Of a stretch of DNA of 64,000 bases, positions 1-12,289 are shown one piece after another. The stretch spans positions 55,003,823-55,067,822 of the forward strand of contig OZ012685.1 in NCBI GenBank assembly GCA_963942565.1, given 5' to 3'. The notes beneath the pieces were generated by a model. It was not told the origin of the DNA and ran no database searches. It worked only from the letters and a program-made list of their open reading frames with translations. Made by a program: the position numbers and the translations under genes. Numbering within the stretch: position 1 is the stretch's first letter; each line of letters starts with the position of its first letter. This stretch comes from Maea johnstoni. Taxonomy: Eukaryota > Annelida > Polychaeta > Spionida > Magelonidae.

Positions 1-2640
1 CTGAACTCTTCTGGAGCCTCATAATAAAAGACCGTTTGCAAAAGCGTGTCTCCTTGCTGATTAACTGGTCAAACCTTTTATTCAAAGAGATAACCGCCAA
101 GTTTGATATATTTTATAGTTTCCAACTTATGACTCGGTGACTCTCATTCATGAGACTATTCCTATTTTAATCTGCTAACAAAGTTGTGTTTTGTTTGTGT
201 CACTCATTAAGGTGGCCTTCGTGCCATGTTGAACTGTGATGGTGGTGCCCTGGAGTTGTATTAGTTAGAATAACACGCACAGTGAACCAAGAGATGAAGA
301 ATTGCATGTTTATGTTCATCATTTTTCTGGGGATGAGAGTACAATATGATTACAACAATAATTCACAATTTTGCTCCATATATATATTTATATATGTATC
401 AAAGCTGCATTGCCTAGTACATGGTGTGTCAGAAGTTTCTTATAATACCAGGCTGTCAAGCTTAGGCTCTACCACATAGCATCACACCTACTCGAAGCTA
501 GGATGTCCAACCAATGTGCTTTGCCCATGTAGATGATGACGACCTGTGAAACTACTCTCTGGCATCAAGATTGTAATCCAAATAATATTATTGTAATCGG
601 GGGTTAGGCCTATTGCCTACTGCAAAGAACTCCATTTAAAGAGACCCTTTTTCTAGGTTTCAAAGACTGGTGTTATATGTTGAAATGTGCAATCAATGAT
701 ACGATTGTGATTTTTAAAAAAGATTTTTTGAAATGACTTCAAGATCATGTAAAATAAATTTTAAGGGGATGCTATTGTTCATTATACCTGGTGGGAACAC
801 TTGTTTATTTCGTGTTACAGCGATGACAACTGAATTTACTGTCCATATTTGTAGGTGTCAACTGTTGGAGAAGAGTGTCTTATTACCAGAGTGGACTACT
901 AATAGCTGACTGCTCTTGCCAAATATATTCTTTATTACCACTTTGAATCATATTCTTTCTACATTGAGGCCCCATACAATTTAGTGATTGTCTTTTTGAG
1001 CCCATCACCAATGTCATGAATATTTTTGCATGTATTTTTATCAGTTCAAATAGTTGCTTCCATGAAGGCCCTCAGTACCTTTCTAATGACTCTCATTCTC
1101 TGATATGTCTACTTCTTCACTTTCCCAGTCTGCAACTTTATGTTGCAATGGGGAGGAATTAGCGAAGTCCTAGTGCCCAAAGCTTGAGTGTGGTAGCTAT
1201 CTTGCCCCAGCCATGGCAGATGTGTTGACTAGTCGGTGGTGGAGTTAAAAGGGTAGAGCGGGACCTGTCAGCATTGGTTGTCCACCCTGTGTTATTATAT
1301 TATGTGGCAGACAAATAAAGATGAATGGTAAGAATATCAACTTTGACATGAATTGCGTTGCTTGATGCTGGTGAAGATGGGTATGTGCAAGACCTTGGGA
1401 TTGCACTTCACACATATCTATTTTATGTTGTCAGTGTATGCACCAAGACAAAAGCTGGCAGGAACTATAACTCAGGATGATACAGTTGACAATAAACAGA
1501 TAGAAAAGTTGAATATCTTGAATTTATTACAGAAGGTTGTGTTGAATTCCATGCAAAAGTGGTCATGTACACTAGCATTACATCCACATTTAATGTCCTT
1601 ATTAATTTGAACCAGATTGCATGAATGAATTTTGTACATTATTAATTTCAATTGCAATTCACAGAAAGTGCCCCCATTACATGCACTGCCACAGTGCACT
1701 GAAGATAGCTTGCTACTAAGTAGCACTCGGTGCAATTTTGTTAATTCCATTTTACTTTCGAAGGATTTGTCAGCTTCGCTCTACCTTCATTTCATTTTCA
1801 AATTAAGGTCCTCAATAGTAACTGTAGGCAGTAATGCAAATGTGGCACAGGGTAATGTCTATACTTGCATCATGAGCTTCTCTGAGATGATATACATGTA
1901 TAAGCAGTTCATGATCTCGGCAAGTATTTGCTCATTAACCCTTAGACAGGACACGGACCCACCCAGGGCAGAAAACTTGAAGCTAAACACTAACCAGAAG
2001 TGATAAATGAGAATTGTTGAAACGAGCTGTATAATTATTGTTTCACACACCTGCATAGACATCTTCCTTATGATATTTCCCCCTGGTCTTCCACTCTAAC
2101 ATGTTGCATCCAAAAGCTTGACAATTTTCAATGTTTGTGCTCATGTTTTGAGCTGTCCGCTAAGCCCCAGCTGTCAAGTGGCACTTAGGAGCAGGTGATC
2201 TTATGATGTTGCTTGCATCTAACTAACATAACTAATTAGGCTCTCAAGGGGCAAAGATGATCCTGCCACGAAATCACCTTATAACAGTATTATATCAGTC
2301 AATGCGTGGAGTACAATTGTAATCAAGGTGTCCTAAGAAAGGTGGCATTGAACTCTAACACATTTCTTTGCAAATTTTGAAGGCAGAGTTACCCTTCAAC
2401 GTGCTCAGTTTGTATTTCACATTTTTCAAAGGTTTTAATTTCATTGGTGGAGTCACATGTAAGAAAATAGCATCATTAGTTTTCAAACATTTTCCTCATT
2501 TAAAATACTTGTTAATCTTCTAAATGTAGGAGTATCCAAAAAGAGAGGGTAGGAAACTAACTCACTTGGGAATAAAAAATGTGAATTCATGAGTGTTCGG
2601 TCTTTCCCATTCCAGTCCTGGTCAGAGTAACAAATACCAA
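1..2640. other. No gene seen
   Basis: AT-rich sequence with only short, composition-driven open frames. It has an AATAAA at 1314 without a recognisable coding exon before it. I see no repeat family shared with the rest of the window. Confidence 0.5.
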
Positions 2641-2647
2641 ATAGATC

Positions 2648-2667
2648 GAAATATATATACACACACT

Positions 2668-2710
<43 letters not shown>

Positions 2711-2771
2711 TTAAAATATATATATATTTAAAATATATATATATTTAAAATATATACATATTTAAAATATA

Positions 2772-2824
<53 letters not shown>
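2648..2824. repeat. (TA)n microsatellite with TTTAAA interruptions
   Basis: A short AC run leads into TA dinucleotides, then several units of TATATATTTAAAA, then a pure TA run of about 50 bp. Confidence 0.95.
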
Positions 2825-2827
<3 letters not shown>

Positions 2828-3509
2828 TTTACAACCATAAGCTGCCTATAATTGAGTCATTACACATCCAGATTATTCAGCAAATGATATTCACCTACCC
2901 TAATTGATTGTCTCCCCTATAAAAGTGGGAACCTGGCTATCCCCAAGTCATTGGCGACTCTCTCACATGCCTAAAACCTGGATAATGGTGGGAGATGGCA
3001 AGCGGTCAGTTATATTGCCTCACTCAAAACATTACACCAGGAAATGCACACTTCCATAACTGCATTAATTAAACGACTGCATGCATAACCTGTAGGTTGA
3101 CCCTTAGATCAATGGTACTGCTAGCTTTAAACTAGAGTAATTCTACAAGAAATCTCCCCGACAACACCGTACTATTTATTCTACAAGGTATCATCTACTG
3201 GACCTTCCCATAGCAGCCCGTTATGGCGAAAACAAGGTGACGCCTTGAAGAGGGGATCTTCTGCAAGGAGCGGTCTTCAAGGTTAATGATTGTAATGGCA
3301 CACCTTTGTTTGGTTTTTCTTTTAGAAAAGATAGTTCAAAGCTATTTGATTTCACCAATATGTTTCCTGCTTAATATTGTCAATTCTGACAACTATCAAG
3401 TCTTATTGGTCCTCCTTTACTGAATAAATGGGGTAATTTAGAGCCTTTGAATGCAAGACTATTTACCAGCCAGTCACTGACTGGGTTAACAAAGTGTGTT
3501 CAATAAACA
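2825..3509. other. Non-coding gap
   Basis: No gene seen. It includes TATAAAAG at 2920-2927 in a modestly GC-richer stretch, reminiscent of a Pol II or LTR promoter, but no partner copy was found in the window. Confidence 0.35.
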
Positions 3510-3511
3510 TA

Positions 3512-3956
3512 CCGTATTCTTCCGATTATTCGCACGGTGCAGGTAGAGGTTGGGAAAATTTTCTGTAGAAGGGATGTTGGCAATCTTCCGTTATACCGCA
3601 CACCTCAATGATTGCCGACCGCAGAGTATTGGCCGTTATTGCGCTCTCGCTGTTCAGTTTGCTTAGAGTCAGTTAGACGTTTGCTGCATGTGAAAAGATC
3701 GTTAATTGGTCAATAGTACGATCATGTGGCAAACATGAACAGTGAGAGCACGAAGGAACTGCTGTAATTGCGGAATTCAGCGCTGGTTAGCAGACACGGC
3801 AAGAGGAAATGTATGTGATTTCGATTTTCTTAATTCTTCTGGGGGGAAGTTTTTACAAGTTTTTCATGACATTTGCGCTGGCCATTCCCTCTCTAACTGT
3901 GAACAATAGGCCCTGTGCGCTTATTTGGGCATGTGCGGTTAATCAGAAGAATATGG
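3512..3956. mobile_element. pogo/Tc1-like MITE with TA target duplication
   Basis: The left end CCGTATTCTTCCGATTATTC and the right end (reverse complement CCATATTCTTCTGATTAACC) form inverted repeats of about 23 bp with five mismatches. Both sides are flanked by TA (3510-3511 and 3957-3958), the Tc1/mariner/pogo signature. The element is 445 bp with no long open frame, so it is non-autonomous. Confidence 0.85.
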
Positions 3957-4100
3957 TAATTGCAAAGGAACTTGGCAGTTTTATATGAGGTCTCATTTAT
4001 ATTCTACCCCATCACTTCCCCCCCTATATATTGGATGTCTGTATCACATATATTTTACGTCTCCTTGATGAATTCATGGTCCTCCACAAAGGAGGGAGGG

Positions 4101-4272
4101 GCCTGCCCTGATAGCCTTGTGGTCTTGGACGTTGTCATGTTTTCTTCCTGTCCCCCAGCACTGTCCAGATTCAAATCCCACCCAGGGCACGTGAGAAAGT
4201 TGCTAGTCACTTGGACAAAGGGGGTGGTTTTCACCGGGTTTCCTCAAGTTACAACTGGCTAGTCATAACTGG
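4101..4272 (+). mobile_element. tRNA-derived SINE, family A copy 1
   Basis: It starts GCCTGCCCTGATAGCC, has an A-box-like TAGCCTTGTGG and a B-box-like GATTCAAATCC, then a body (GAGAAAGTTGC, ACTTGG, GGTTTCCTC). The same order of blocks occurs near 10163 and, inverted, near 50414. Confidence 0.75.
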
Positions 4273-4335
4273 CAGATCTGGCAGAAAAAGTGACTTAATG
4301 TTCAGAATTCAGGAGGGGATAGGGCGGGCTAAAAT

Positions 4336-4395
4336 TATTCAGAAATCGACCCCCCCCCCCTGAAAATTTTCTGTTCCCCCCCACACACACACACT
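4336..4395. repeat. Poly-C tract and (CA)n
   Basis: A C13 run, then TTTTCTG and a C7/CACACA run. Confidence 0.9.
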
Positions 4396-4546
4396 TTTAA
4401 ATGAAAGATTCCTTAAAATAATGTCAATTTCATTAGGAGGAGGGTGGATTAAGATTTTACATTGCGTTCAACACAGGGCAACAGAAGGTCAAATCTTGAT
4501 GTGGTAAGAGAATTCTGTCTGGTGACGCATCAAATGTATGCTCTCC

Positions 4547-4622
4547 TCTCATGTGAGAAAGTTACCAGTGACTTAGGTTTAGGCAATGGTTTTTGCTAGG
4601 TACTCAGGTTTCCTCCACCACA
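4547..4622 (+). mobile_element. SINE family A, 3' body fragment
   Basis: It shares GTGAGAAAGTT, CAGTGACTT, a GGCAATGGTTTT-like block and GGTTTCCTCC with the body of the copies at 4101 and 10163, without the tRNA-like head. Confidence 0.6.
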
Positions 4623-4842
4623 AAGAAAAATATATTTCAATTTCAAATTCCAAATATACTCGTCTTTAACTGAACGAAAGTTCAAAATGTAGGTTTACAC
4701 CCTAAAAATATTTTCCTCGCATGTTTGTGATGGTTTTTAGTCATCGGGTTAAAAAGGAAATATGTAATGTTCCATAATATAACATTAGCTCCAAATATGA
4801 TGTGGATAAAGCACATGGGAGATCTCCCACAAAGTTAACTGG

Positions 4843-6175
4843 ATGTTTACAGCTGTGCAGGCCATAGTTGTGGAGGAGAAGCGATCACTTATGATTTCTA
4901 AAAAACACCCTACAGATGATCACTCCTGTCAACCTATACATCCTCCATCCTCTGAAATGAGAGATCTTCAACTTTCTGATCCTGGCATCGGTCCTATGAT
5001 CCATTGGTTAGAGGAAGGAAAGGATATCACTCAGCAGACGCAGAGTTTAACTTCCCGAGCACTGAAGCATTTCTGGGGAAACGAAGAGCTGCTACATCTG
5101 TAGAATGGTGTCTTGTTTTATCGTTGGCTGGATGATGAAGGAATTATAGACCGACATCTTCTGGTTGATCTGCATCCGCTCAAGCAAGAAGTCCTTCATC
5201 TATGTCATGATCTGAAAGCATCGGGGCATCTTGGCATGGCAAGAACTTTAGAAAGGGTACGCCAGGAGAACGTATACATCTGGATATCCTTGGACCTTTT
5301 CCGAAAAGTCAAGCTGGAAATCGATACATATTAATATCTGTCAGTTCACAAAGTGGTTGGAAGTATATCCCCTCCCAGAACAAACAGCTGGTTATTGACG
5401 TGGTTATTGACAATTTCATCTCCAGATTCGGCATCCCTGTTCATATCCACACTGATCAAGGTGCGAACTTCAATAGTGTTCTGTTTCACAAAATTTACAA
5501 GCTTTTGGAGATAGCGAAGACAAGGACAACACCGTATCAGCCATGCTCGAGCGGTCAAGTTGAGCGCTATAACAGAACTCTACTTTAGTTGATAAGATGC
5601 CATTTGAAGGACAACACTCGATGGGATGAAGATTTACCTCTTTTGGCAGGGGCACTCCTGTTAATCTTTGCTACGCTGAAGATTCTTTATCAAACAACTC
5701 TTCAGTAGAATATGTGCAGCAATTGCATGAGAGGCTCCGTAAAATTCAAACTCTGGTCAGGGTGAATCTCGGAACTTCACAGGCAATACAGAAAACCACC
5801 AGTGAGCTCAGTTCTACACCAGCACAAACTGATTAACCAATTCAAATGGGTGACACACTGGGGAAAGCATTGGATGCAATAAATGATCCTTCTCAATTCG
5901 CATGGGTTCAGTGTGAAAATGTTAACTGTATGAAATGGAGGAAAATAACAACGTAAGAGGCTTCCATACTTCATGAAGATCCATCCATGGTATTGCTCAA
6001 TGAACTCAAACCTACAACAAAGCTCTTGAGTCGATGAGGAAGAGAGTTCTGATGAGTGGGAGCAACAGTTGGATAATCAAGGCATGAGCTATGCAGTTAC
6101 TAATCCTCAACCGTTTCAAACCAGAGGTGGAAGGGTTGTTAACCGCCCTGTTCGTTTTCAAGACTAAACTTGCAC
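4843..6175 (+). mobile_element. Ty3/Gypsy-like pol fossil (integrase part)
   Basis: A fossil LTR-retroelement. Its parts are the pol region before integrase, an integrase zinc-binding segment (HDLKASGHLGMARTLERV) and the catalytic-core end (HTDQG, SSGQVERYN). The core arrangement is of the Ty3/Gypsy kind. It is broken in several places, no terminal repeats were found, and gag, protease and most of reverse transcriptase are absent. It looks old. Confidence 0.85.
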
Positions 6176-6427
6176 CATAACTCCTGTTCCGTCTAATCAG
6201 TAAAACAATAACATCGCACACACTCTGACTCTGGATATGATCCTCAAAATAGCTTTTCTTTTCCAGAGATGTACAGGCGAAGGTCCTACTTTTACCAGCG
6301 GGCTGCACAAACCGTCTCCAAAAGACAGGGCTTCCTTCATCATCGTCTGTCACCGGCTGAAGCTGGTATTCATTGAGGCGGGGGCAGGAGTGCACCATCG
6401 GTACAAGCTGGGGGTAGTCATGAAGGA

Positions 6428-6570
6428 GTGACCACAGGAAGGGCAGGATTGAAAGTCCCGACCACAGGAGGGGCAGAATAGGAAGTCCCAACCACAGGAA
6501 GGGCACAAATAGAAAGTCCTGACCACAGGAAGGGCAGAAGAGAAAGTCCCGACCACAGGAAGGGCAGAAG
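6428..6570. repeat. Minisatellite, about five units of 26-31 bp
   Basis: Tandem units share ACCACAGGAAGGGCAG and GAAAGTCC. They lie between the integrase fossil and the TatD-like fossil. On the minus strand the unit reads as CPSCG repeats; I consider that a composition effect. Confidence 0.9.
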
Positions 6571-6599
6571 CTGGTTCAAAAAAATGTAGGGAGTTGCCT

Positions 6600-8085
6600 A
6601 AGGGTCATCAGCAATGCAGGGATTGCGGCGCTTTATCTGCATATCTCAAGAGCCATGTTTTCCAACTGCACATTTCTCCAAGGTGGTGGCAACTACAGCC
6701 GATGATGGCATGTTAGACATGGCGATGCTACAAGGCGAAAGATCAAGTTCTGTAGTGCGGTCCATATCAAGCTAGATATCATGTCCATGAGCTACAAGGC
6801 GAAAGATCATGTTCTGGAGTGCGGTCCATATCAAGCTAGATATCATGTCCATGAGCTGGCCATTGGGATTGATCAGTTTGTGGCCTTTGTGAAAAGGAAG
6901 CTTCATCTCACATTTGATTTCGCTCTTGTTGAATTTGTCAGACAAAATAAATTGGCTGGGGAAACCCTGAACTTCACTGTGCGGGAGATGGAAGTGCTAG
7001 ACAGTTATGATCATCTAGTAGGCCAGGAGTACATCCACGTGCAAGCATCGGCGATCCCAGATCGCGTATCCAGTGTCCTGCACTGGAGAACAATACGGAA
7101 CATCCTAAAGAAGTGTGATGAAATTCATGTACTTCCTCACCGCTTTCGGGAAGTAAATGAAAGACCGTTGATCAAAGCCTCCAAGATGCAGATCACCATT
7201 TCTAAGCAAGGCAGGAAGATCTTGGATGGAAGAGAAGTACGGAAGCCTGCAGCTGAGAAGTTCGTTCTTTTGCCAGGAGAAAATGGTATCTGCGAACCAT
7301 TTTTTGATACCCACTGTCATTTGGATCACCTGTACAGTCGGTACAGATTCCGGGGCACTTTGGAGCATCAACCATCACTCCCTTCCTTCAGAGGATGTGT
7401 CACAGTATTTTGTGACCCCGGTTTTTACCAGGAGATTGACTCGAAGGTTCTACGCATCCTGAAGGAAGATCTGGTATTCAGAGCCGTAGGATGTTACCCT
7501 GGACAGGCGAACCGGTATTTGTACAAAACTGTTTGTGCCATGGAATCCCTTCTTCGTCATCCTAAAGTCATAGCCATTGGTGAAATGGGACTGGATTTCT
7601 CCATCCATCACCTCAAACAGAACCCGAAGGGATGTACTCGAAAGACAGGTAATCATCTCTGCTTAAGTCGCGAAACCAGTCATCTTTCACCAACGGGAAT
7701 GCAACAATGAGGTCTTAGTCATGGCAAGGAAGCATCTGCCTCGATACACCAAGGTACACATCCATTCCTGCACGCTACCTTGGAGCCAGATGATGGCATG
7801 GATACTGTTTTTTCCGAACTCTTACTTCGGAATAACATCCGCCATCACGCATGAGGAAGAGGAAGATGTCCGGGAGGTAGCCATCTGCGCTCCGCTACAC
7901 TATCTTGTTACGGAGACCGACGCTCCATATTTTCTACCGAAGCTCGCTCCTTCCAGTCATCATTAAAGCGATCCTTTGATGGTACTTCAGTGTGCTAAAT
8001 CAATTGCTGACATAAAGGGAATACGTCTTCGGGATGTTCTGCAGCAGATTCGCAAGAATATCTGGAATCTGTATGGAGTTTAATT
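6600..8085 (+). mobile_element. TatD-type nuclease fossil, probable retroelement cargo
   Basis: It opens with a C2H2-like motif (CRDCGALSAYLKSH plus a second His). A central uncharacterised region and a TatD/TATDN2-type amidohydrolase-fold nuclease follow: FFDTHCHLDHLY (metal ligands), AVGCYPG, GEMGLDF and, at the end, ETDAPYFLP. Active TatD enzymes are metal-dependent DNases. I recall TATDN2-like genes being multiplied in marine invertebrate genomes, often beside Gypsy-type pol. This copy has more than one break. Whether it belongs to the upstream element is inference. Confidence 0.75.
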
Positions 8086-8135
8086 GAGCAGGTTGCAAAT
8101 AGGAGTGTATATATTGAGAATGTACATATGTTGTT

Positions 8136-8245
8136 CCGGTTCAAACCAGATTTACCTTAAACCCATCTTTCCGGTTCAACCAGGATTTCCACGGATTTAC
8201 CTAAAACACAGAGATCTTCCAGTTCAAACCGGATTTCCACGGATA
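8136..8245. repeat. Imperfect tandem repeat, about 50-bp unit
   Basis: GGTTCAAACC-type blocks recur three times with GGATTTCCACGGAT after two of them. Confidence 0.6.
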
Positions 8246-8655
8246 ATAAATGCTCTGAAAATAAGAGGGAGAAGTGTGTTGTTGCACCGAGTCTCGGTCC
8301 AACTCTCGAGCGTGGACGAGATTGTAGTGCTCCCGGGTGAGACGACACTGAACCATCCTGCTGAAAGGACGCAACTCTTCGTGAGATCCCTGTCAGTTGC
8401 GGAAGGAGTCGTCCAAGACAAATACATCACCGCAAATCAGGAAGACTGTTCCCTTACCATTTAGCCAACACAACACATATTCTTGTCATTGATACGCAGT
8501 ATGGGGTTGATAATCCCCCTAAAATCCGGGGCTCTGACGCCAGTGACTGGGCTTCTGATTTGCTGAACGAGCCCCATGAATTCTCAGGTGAAATTGAGAC
8601 ATATCTCTAATATACAGTTCAAATGCACACTAAATTTTTTTAGATCTTTTGTATT
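8246..8655. other. Non-coding gap
   Basis: Possibly the 3' part of the fossil element. It has no coding similarity that I recognise. Confidence 0.3.
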
Positions 8656-8659
8656 TTAA

Positions 8660-8823
8660 TTGAATAAACAGTTATTGCCTGGCTTGTTGGTGGATAGTGC
8701 TGATTATCAACCCGAGAATGAATTATTTCCAGAGGGCAAGGCCCGAGGGAAATATTTCCTTTCGAGGGGGGATAATCTGCACTATCCACCAACAGGACAG
8801 GCAATGACTGTGTTGTTATACTG
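8660..8823. repeat. Long imperfect palindrome (foldback), arms about 78 bp
   Basis: The left arm (8660-8735) holds CAGTTATTGCCTGG and TGTTGGTGGATAGTGC. The right arm (8742-8823) holds their reverse complements. The centre is GGGCAAGGCCC. It may be a foldback-type MITE or able to form a cruciform. Confidence 0.9.
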
Positions 8824-8829
8824 AACACT

Positions 8830-9530
8830 TTATAGGCCTAACAAGCGGCAAAATCGTAGGAAAAGACCAGAGCTGATTTCAGTGTTAAGTAGCAGCATTC
8901 ATTTAATGAACCGGCTCATGAAGGGGTGCACCATGCAGTGTACTTAAAACTATAATTGTAATCGCCATATCCGTTGAAGGACTCTTGTAACCACCTGATA
9001 AATGTTTCGGAAAGCTAATGTCATAGTTATTTCAGTATTATTAATAGTTAGTTGCCAACCGGTCTACCACATTTCACCCGATTTTATTAATCAAATGTGG
9101 CCAACCGCCATGGAATAGGGCAGATTATTGACTGGCAATTATTTACCTGCCTGTGCTATTATACCCCTCTTTCTTAATGATAGCGTAGATTATTAAATGA
9201 CTCTTAACATAGGGTGAGGTATAACAAAATACTCTAATGCCTATTAATTTAAAATTCTGGGGAGGGGGGCCCCACCTAGAGACTTCATCAGTTCAAACCC
9301 CCTCCCCCCCCCCCCCACTCACATTTTAAAATGGAACAACCCTAAGGAATTCCTAACATTAGCAGATCCATTCGTTTGATTAGTTGTGTGTGCATAACAA
9401 TGGTAAGAATGATAAGTGACAGTCTCGCTTTGTTGTTGGAGAAGGGCCAACTCACCTTGGATTTCCAATGGTACATCTTGTGTGTATTGAAATGTATGTA
9501 TGATAATGTTTTTCTTTCCCTAAAGCAAAA
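8830..9530. other. Non-coding gap with poly-C
   Basis: No gene seen. A G-rich then C14 run lies at 9257-9316. Confidence 0.5.
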
Positions 9531-9745
9531 TAGAGAACCTTAACTTTTCTTTGATCTGGAAAAGGCATATGATTCAATATGGAGATAGGGGTTACTATGG
9601 TTTTAAACAACGAATCATTGGAGACCTTTGTCCCCTTTTCTACATTGACAAAGAAGTATATCGCTGATATTTGTGACTAGGAAATAGGAGTTCCCCAGGA
9701 AGCATCTTGCCTGTCACATCATTTGCTCTCTACTGATGGCCATCA
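9530..9745 (+). mobile_element. Jockey-like LINE reverse transcriptase fragment
   Basis: FFDLEKAYDSIWR (RT catalytic Asp region) and, about 120 bp later, EIGVPQ (RT motif before the strand-exchange turn). The frame is interrupted by stop codons and shifts, so this is a decayed fragment of a non-LTR element. Confidence 0.8.
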
Positions 9746-10162
9746 TCTGTGTTCCTGTCTTGGGTTGTTTGCTAGATATCTCCAAAGCTGTTCTATGTAA
9801 TCTTCAAATTTTCTGGGATTCTTATATATGACAATCATGAATTGATTGATTTTGGTAACGTGTTATTTATTTTTAAGTTAATTTTTTCGTACACGTTAAC
9901 ATTACCCTTTATACAGTATGACTCACATAGGCATGGTGGCATTAACTTTCTCTTCCACTTTCTAACTATAAATTCAAACTACCATAAATGAGGAAGTTAA
10001 AACCGTATTGTGAGGTTTTCATGTTGAATTTACTGATTGTTCGATCATGTAGCTTTAGAATGCATCCAAGTTCAGTATGAAGCGCTTGCCCTATTATGTG
10101 TACATTCTCTCTTTAATTTAAGACAAGTTTGTTCATGCCCTAACATTAGTATGGTTTTGTGG

Positions 10163-10335
10163 GCCTGCCCTGATGGTCGCGTGGACTAAGGCGGTGCCAC
10201 TGACTGCTAACTGTCTCTCATAACAGCTTGGGTCCGAATCACCTGGCATGTGATAAAGTTGCCAGGGACTTGTGGTTAGGCGGTGGTGTTTGACTGGTCA
10301 TTCCGATTACCTCCAAATACCTAGTTAGTTTTGCC
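10163..10335 (+). mobile_element. tRNA-derived SINE, family A copy 2
   Basis: It starts GCCTGCCCTGATGGTC, then a TCCGAATC B-box-like block, then GTGATAAAGTTGCCAG, GGACTTG and a CGATTACCTCC block, matching the copy at 4101 in order and spacing. Confidence 0.75.
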
Positions 10336-10413
10336 TCCTGAAATGTAATTCATAAGTATAACTGTACTGGTTTGCACCATGGCTACATGGTGGGGACGCA
10401 ACCCCCTACACTT

Positions 10414-12060
10414 CTACATTAGTGGGGTACCAGTTAGGGAGCCTAATTGGCCACTGTCAGGGCTCCTTTGAAAGATGCAGGGGAAGTAGTGATGACAATG
10501 TCCTCTTGTCCACTCGTAATTCCAGTCTCGGACTCTCCTCTGGAAAAACACCATACAGAGGTATTCCTTGGTTGATCCAGCGATTTGGTATGCTTTGGAG
10601 TTTTCAACTCGGGTGGTGTTTTGGTTCTTTGGAGTTAGGGGAGCTGGCATATCTACCGCAACCAGACTGTTATGAATCTTGTAGAACATAACAAGACTGT
10701 TAGCCCCTAGGTCTTTCCGCTAGAGTCGTCCCCTTCCGGTGTTCAAGCATGGAACCTACACTGTAGGTGTGATGGTAATGGTAACGGTTTAGTACAAACC
10801 TAGCTGCTCTCTTTTGTACCATTTCCAGATTTGCAGTGTATGGATTCCATACGATGCTGCAGCAATGCATTATCGTGTGCAATTGGAGTTGGCACCTCCT
10901 GGGGAACTGTAAGCTATTGGGCATCCTGCTTGCCTTATAAAAGAAGGGGGATGTGTCTATGGATACCCTGCATCTAAAATATCCCTTAGTCCTCTTTGGA
11001 TCTGGAGGCTCTTCTGTTACTCTCCCTCTCTTTCTTTTTTCACTTAGAATAATTATGCTTTGTCATTGTTGAAGAACAATAACAAAGGACCACTTTTTGT
11101 AAAATGTTATGGCACTAAATGACCTTAGTGTGTCGATGTGCCTTTAAACACCCATTCATTCATTCATTTCATGACTGGCCTAACAAGCGATTTATAGGCC
11201 TGCTGTTTGATTATTTGGTTGCCAATGTTGATGTTTCTTTTTAGGAAGCCTAGCGTACGATTTCCTTTGGCCACAACGTTGTTCACATGGCAGTCCCTTC
11301 TGAGGTTGTGATATAGCAACACCTAGGTATTTTACGGGACATGTTTCAGTACATGATTGTGAAAGGTGTACGGATAGGCAACAGGTGTTCGTTTTCAGGT
11401 TGGGCTGATCACCTCGCACTAGTTGGGATGAAACTCCATCATCCATGGACTTTCCCTGTCTTCCAGTCGGTCAAGGGCACTCTGGAGTAATGCAGCATCC
11501 TCTTTGTTTTTGACAGCGAGGTAGATCATTGTGTCATCTGCGATTAGTCTTAGAAGATGCTAGGCACTCCGCTATATTGTTGATATAGTAGAGAAAAGGC
11601 ATGCCCAAGCACTGAGCCCTGTGGTACACCAGACAACACAGGTATTCTGTCCGGCGTCTCCCCTTCCAGCACAACTGATTGCGATTGGTCTGCTAGGAAA
11701 CTTTGGATCCATAGGTTGATCAAAGGCTTTGGAGAAATCTAAGACGCATACATCTGTTTAGAGGCCATCCTGCATGTTGTTGACTTTGTCATCCACAAAT
11801 TCTATGAGTTTCACATAATCTTCTGTCTCGAAATCCATGTTGCAATTTGTAGAACAAATTGTGCTCACTTGTGTGCGATACAGGAGGCTGCACACTATGT
11901 GCTCCGTCATTTTGCAGACTACACTAGTAAGGCTGACTAGTATAGTCTGTATGGAAGCATCCATGATGAGGTTTTTTTCACCTGCAACCCTGTGTAGAAA
12001 CATCTTTGACTTGCCTGGACAAATTTCATATTGTCCACTTTTGCATAATATGCTGAGAGT
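10414..12060 (-). mobile_element. Jockey/CR1-like LINE, reverse transcriptase and C-terminus, decayed
   Basis: Reading leftwards from about 12000: VSLTSVVCKMTEHIV (RT start), LDFSKAFDQ near 11730, GVPQGSVLG-like near 11600, ADDTMIYLAV near 11530, VKYLGVAISQ near 11320, KQQAYKSLVRPV near 11190, then VQKRAARFVLNRY near 10800 and YKIHNSLVAVDMPAP near 10660. Frameshifts break it many times. The block 10890-11170 is a foreign insertion. Confidence 0.88.
10890..11170 (+). mobile_element. 3' tail of a CR1/L2-like LINE with (ATTC)n end, nested
   Basis: Non-coding LINE 3' end on the + strand, finishing TATGGCACTAAATGACCTT and an (ATTC)n run at 11153-11169. It interrupts the minus-strand LINE between its RPVM and CSIVWNPY segments. 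The same tail occurs at about 61195-61325. The left edge is approximate. Confidence 0.75.
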
Positions 12061-12289
12061 TGTGCTTGCTGTACAGTGCAGTCACTGCCAGGATGATATA
12101 ATCAGGGCAAGTTGACTGATCTGCCTGAGCATGACAAGTTCACAAACAGTGAACCCTGCCCCACAGTGAAGTTTGGCCCAACAAATCTGTTGATGCGGAC
12201 TTTTGCTTCTGAGCCAGTGTGCAGTTCTGACACCACCGGCCATATATAGGGGTCTCTGATACATGTGTAGCTACAGATGTGAAGCCTGA

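Noticed and set aside
1353-2062. Short open frames on both strands near the left edge
   Set aside because: Low-complexity, no domains, no splice or codon-usage support.
2915-3260. TATAAAAG block as a solo LTR or promoter
   Set aside because: No second copy, no terminal TG...CA pair and no duplication that I could confirm.
6350-6556. Minus-strand CPSCG repeats resembling zinc ribbons
   Set aside because: They come from a tandem repeat unit, lack a start in context, and lie inside a + strand fossil region.
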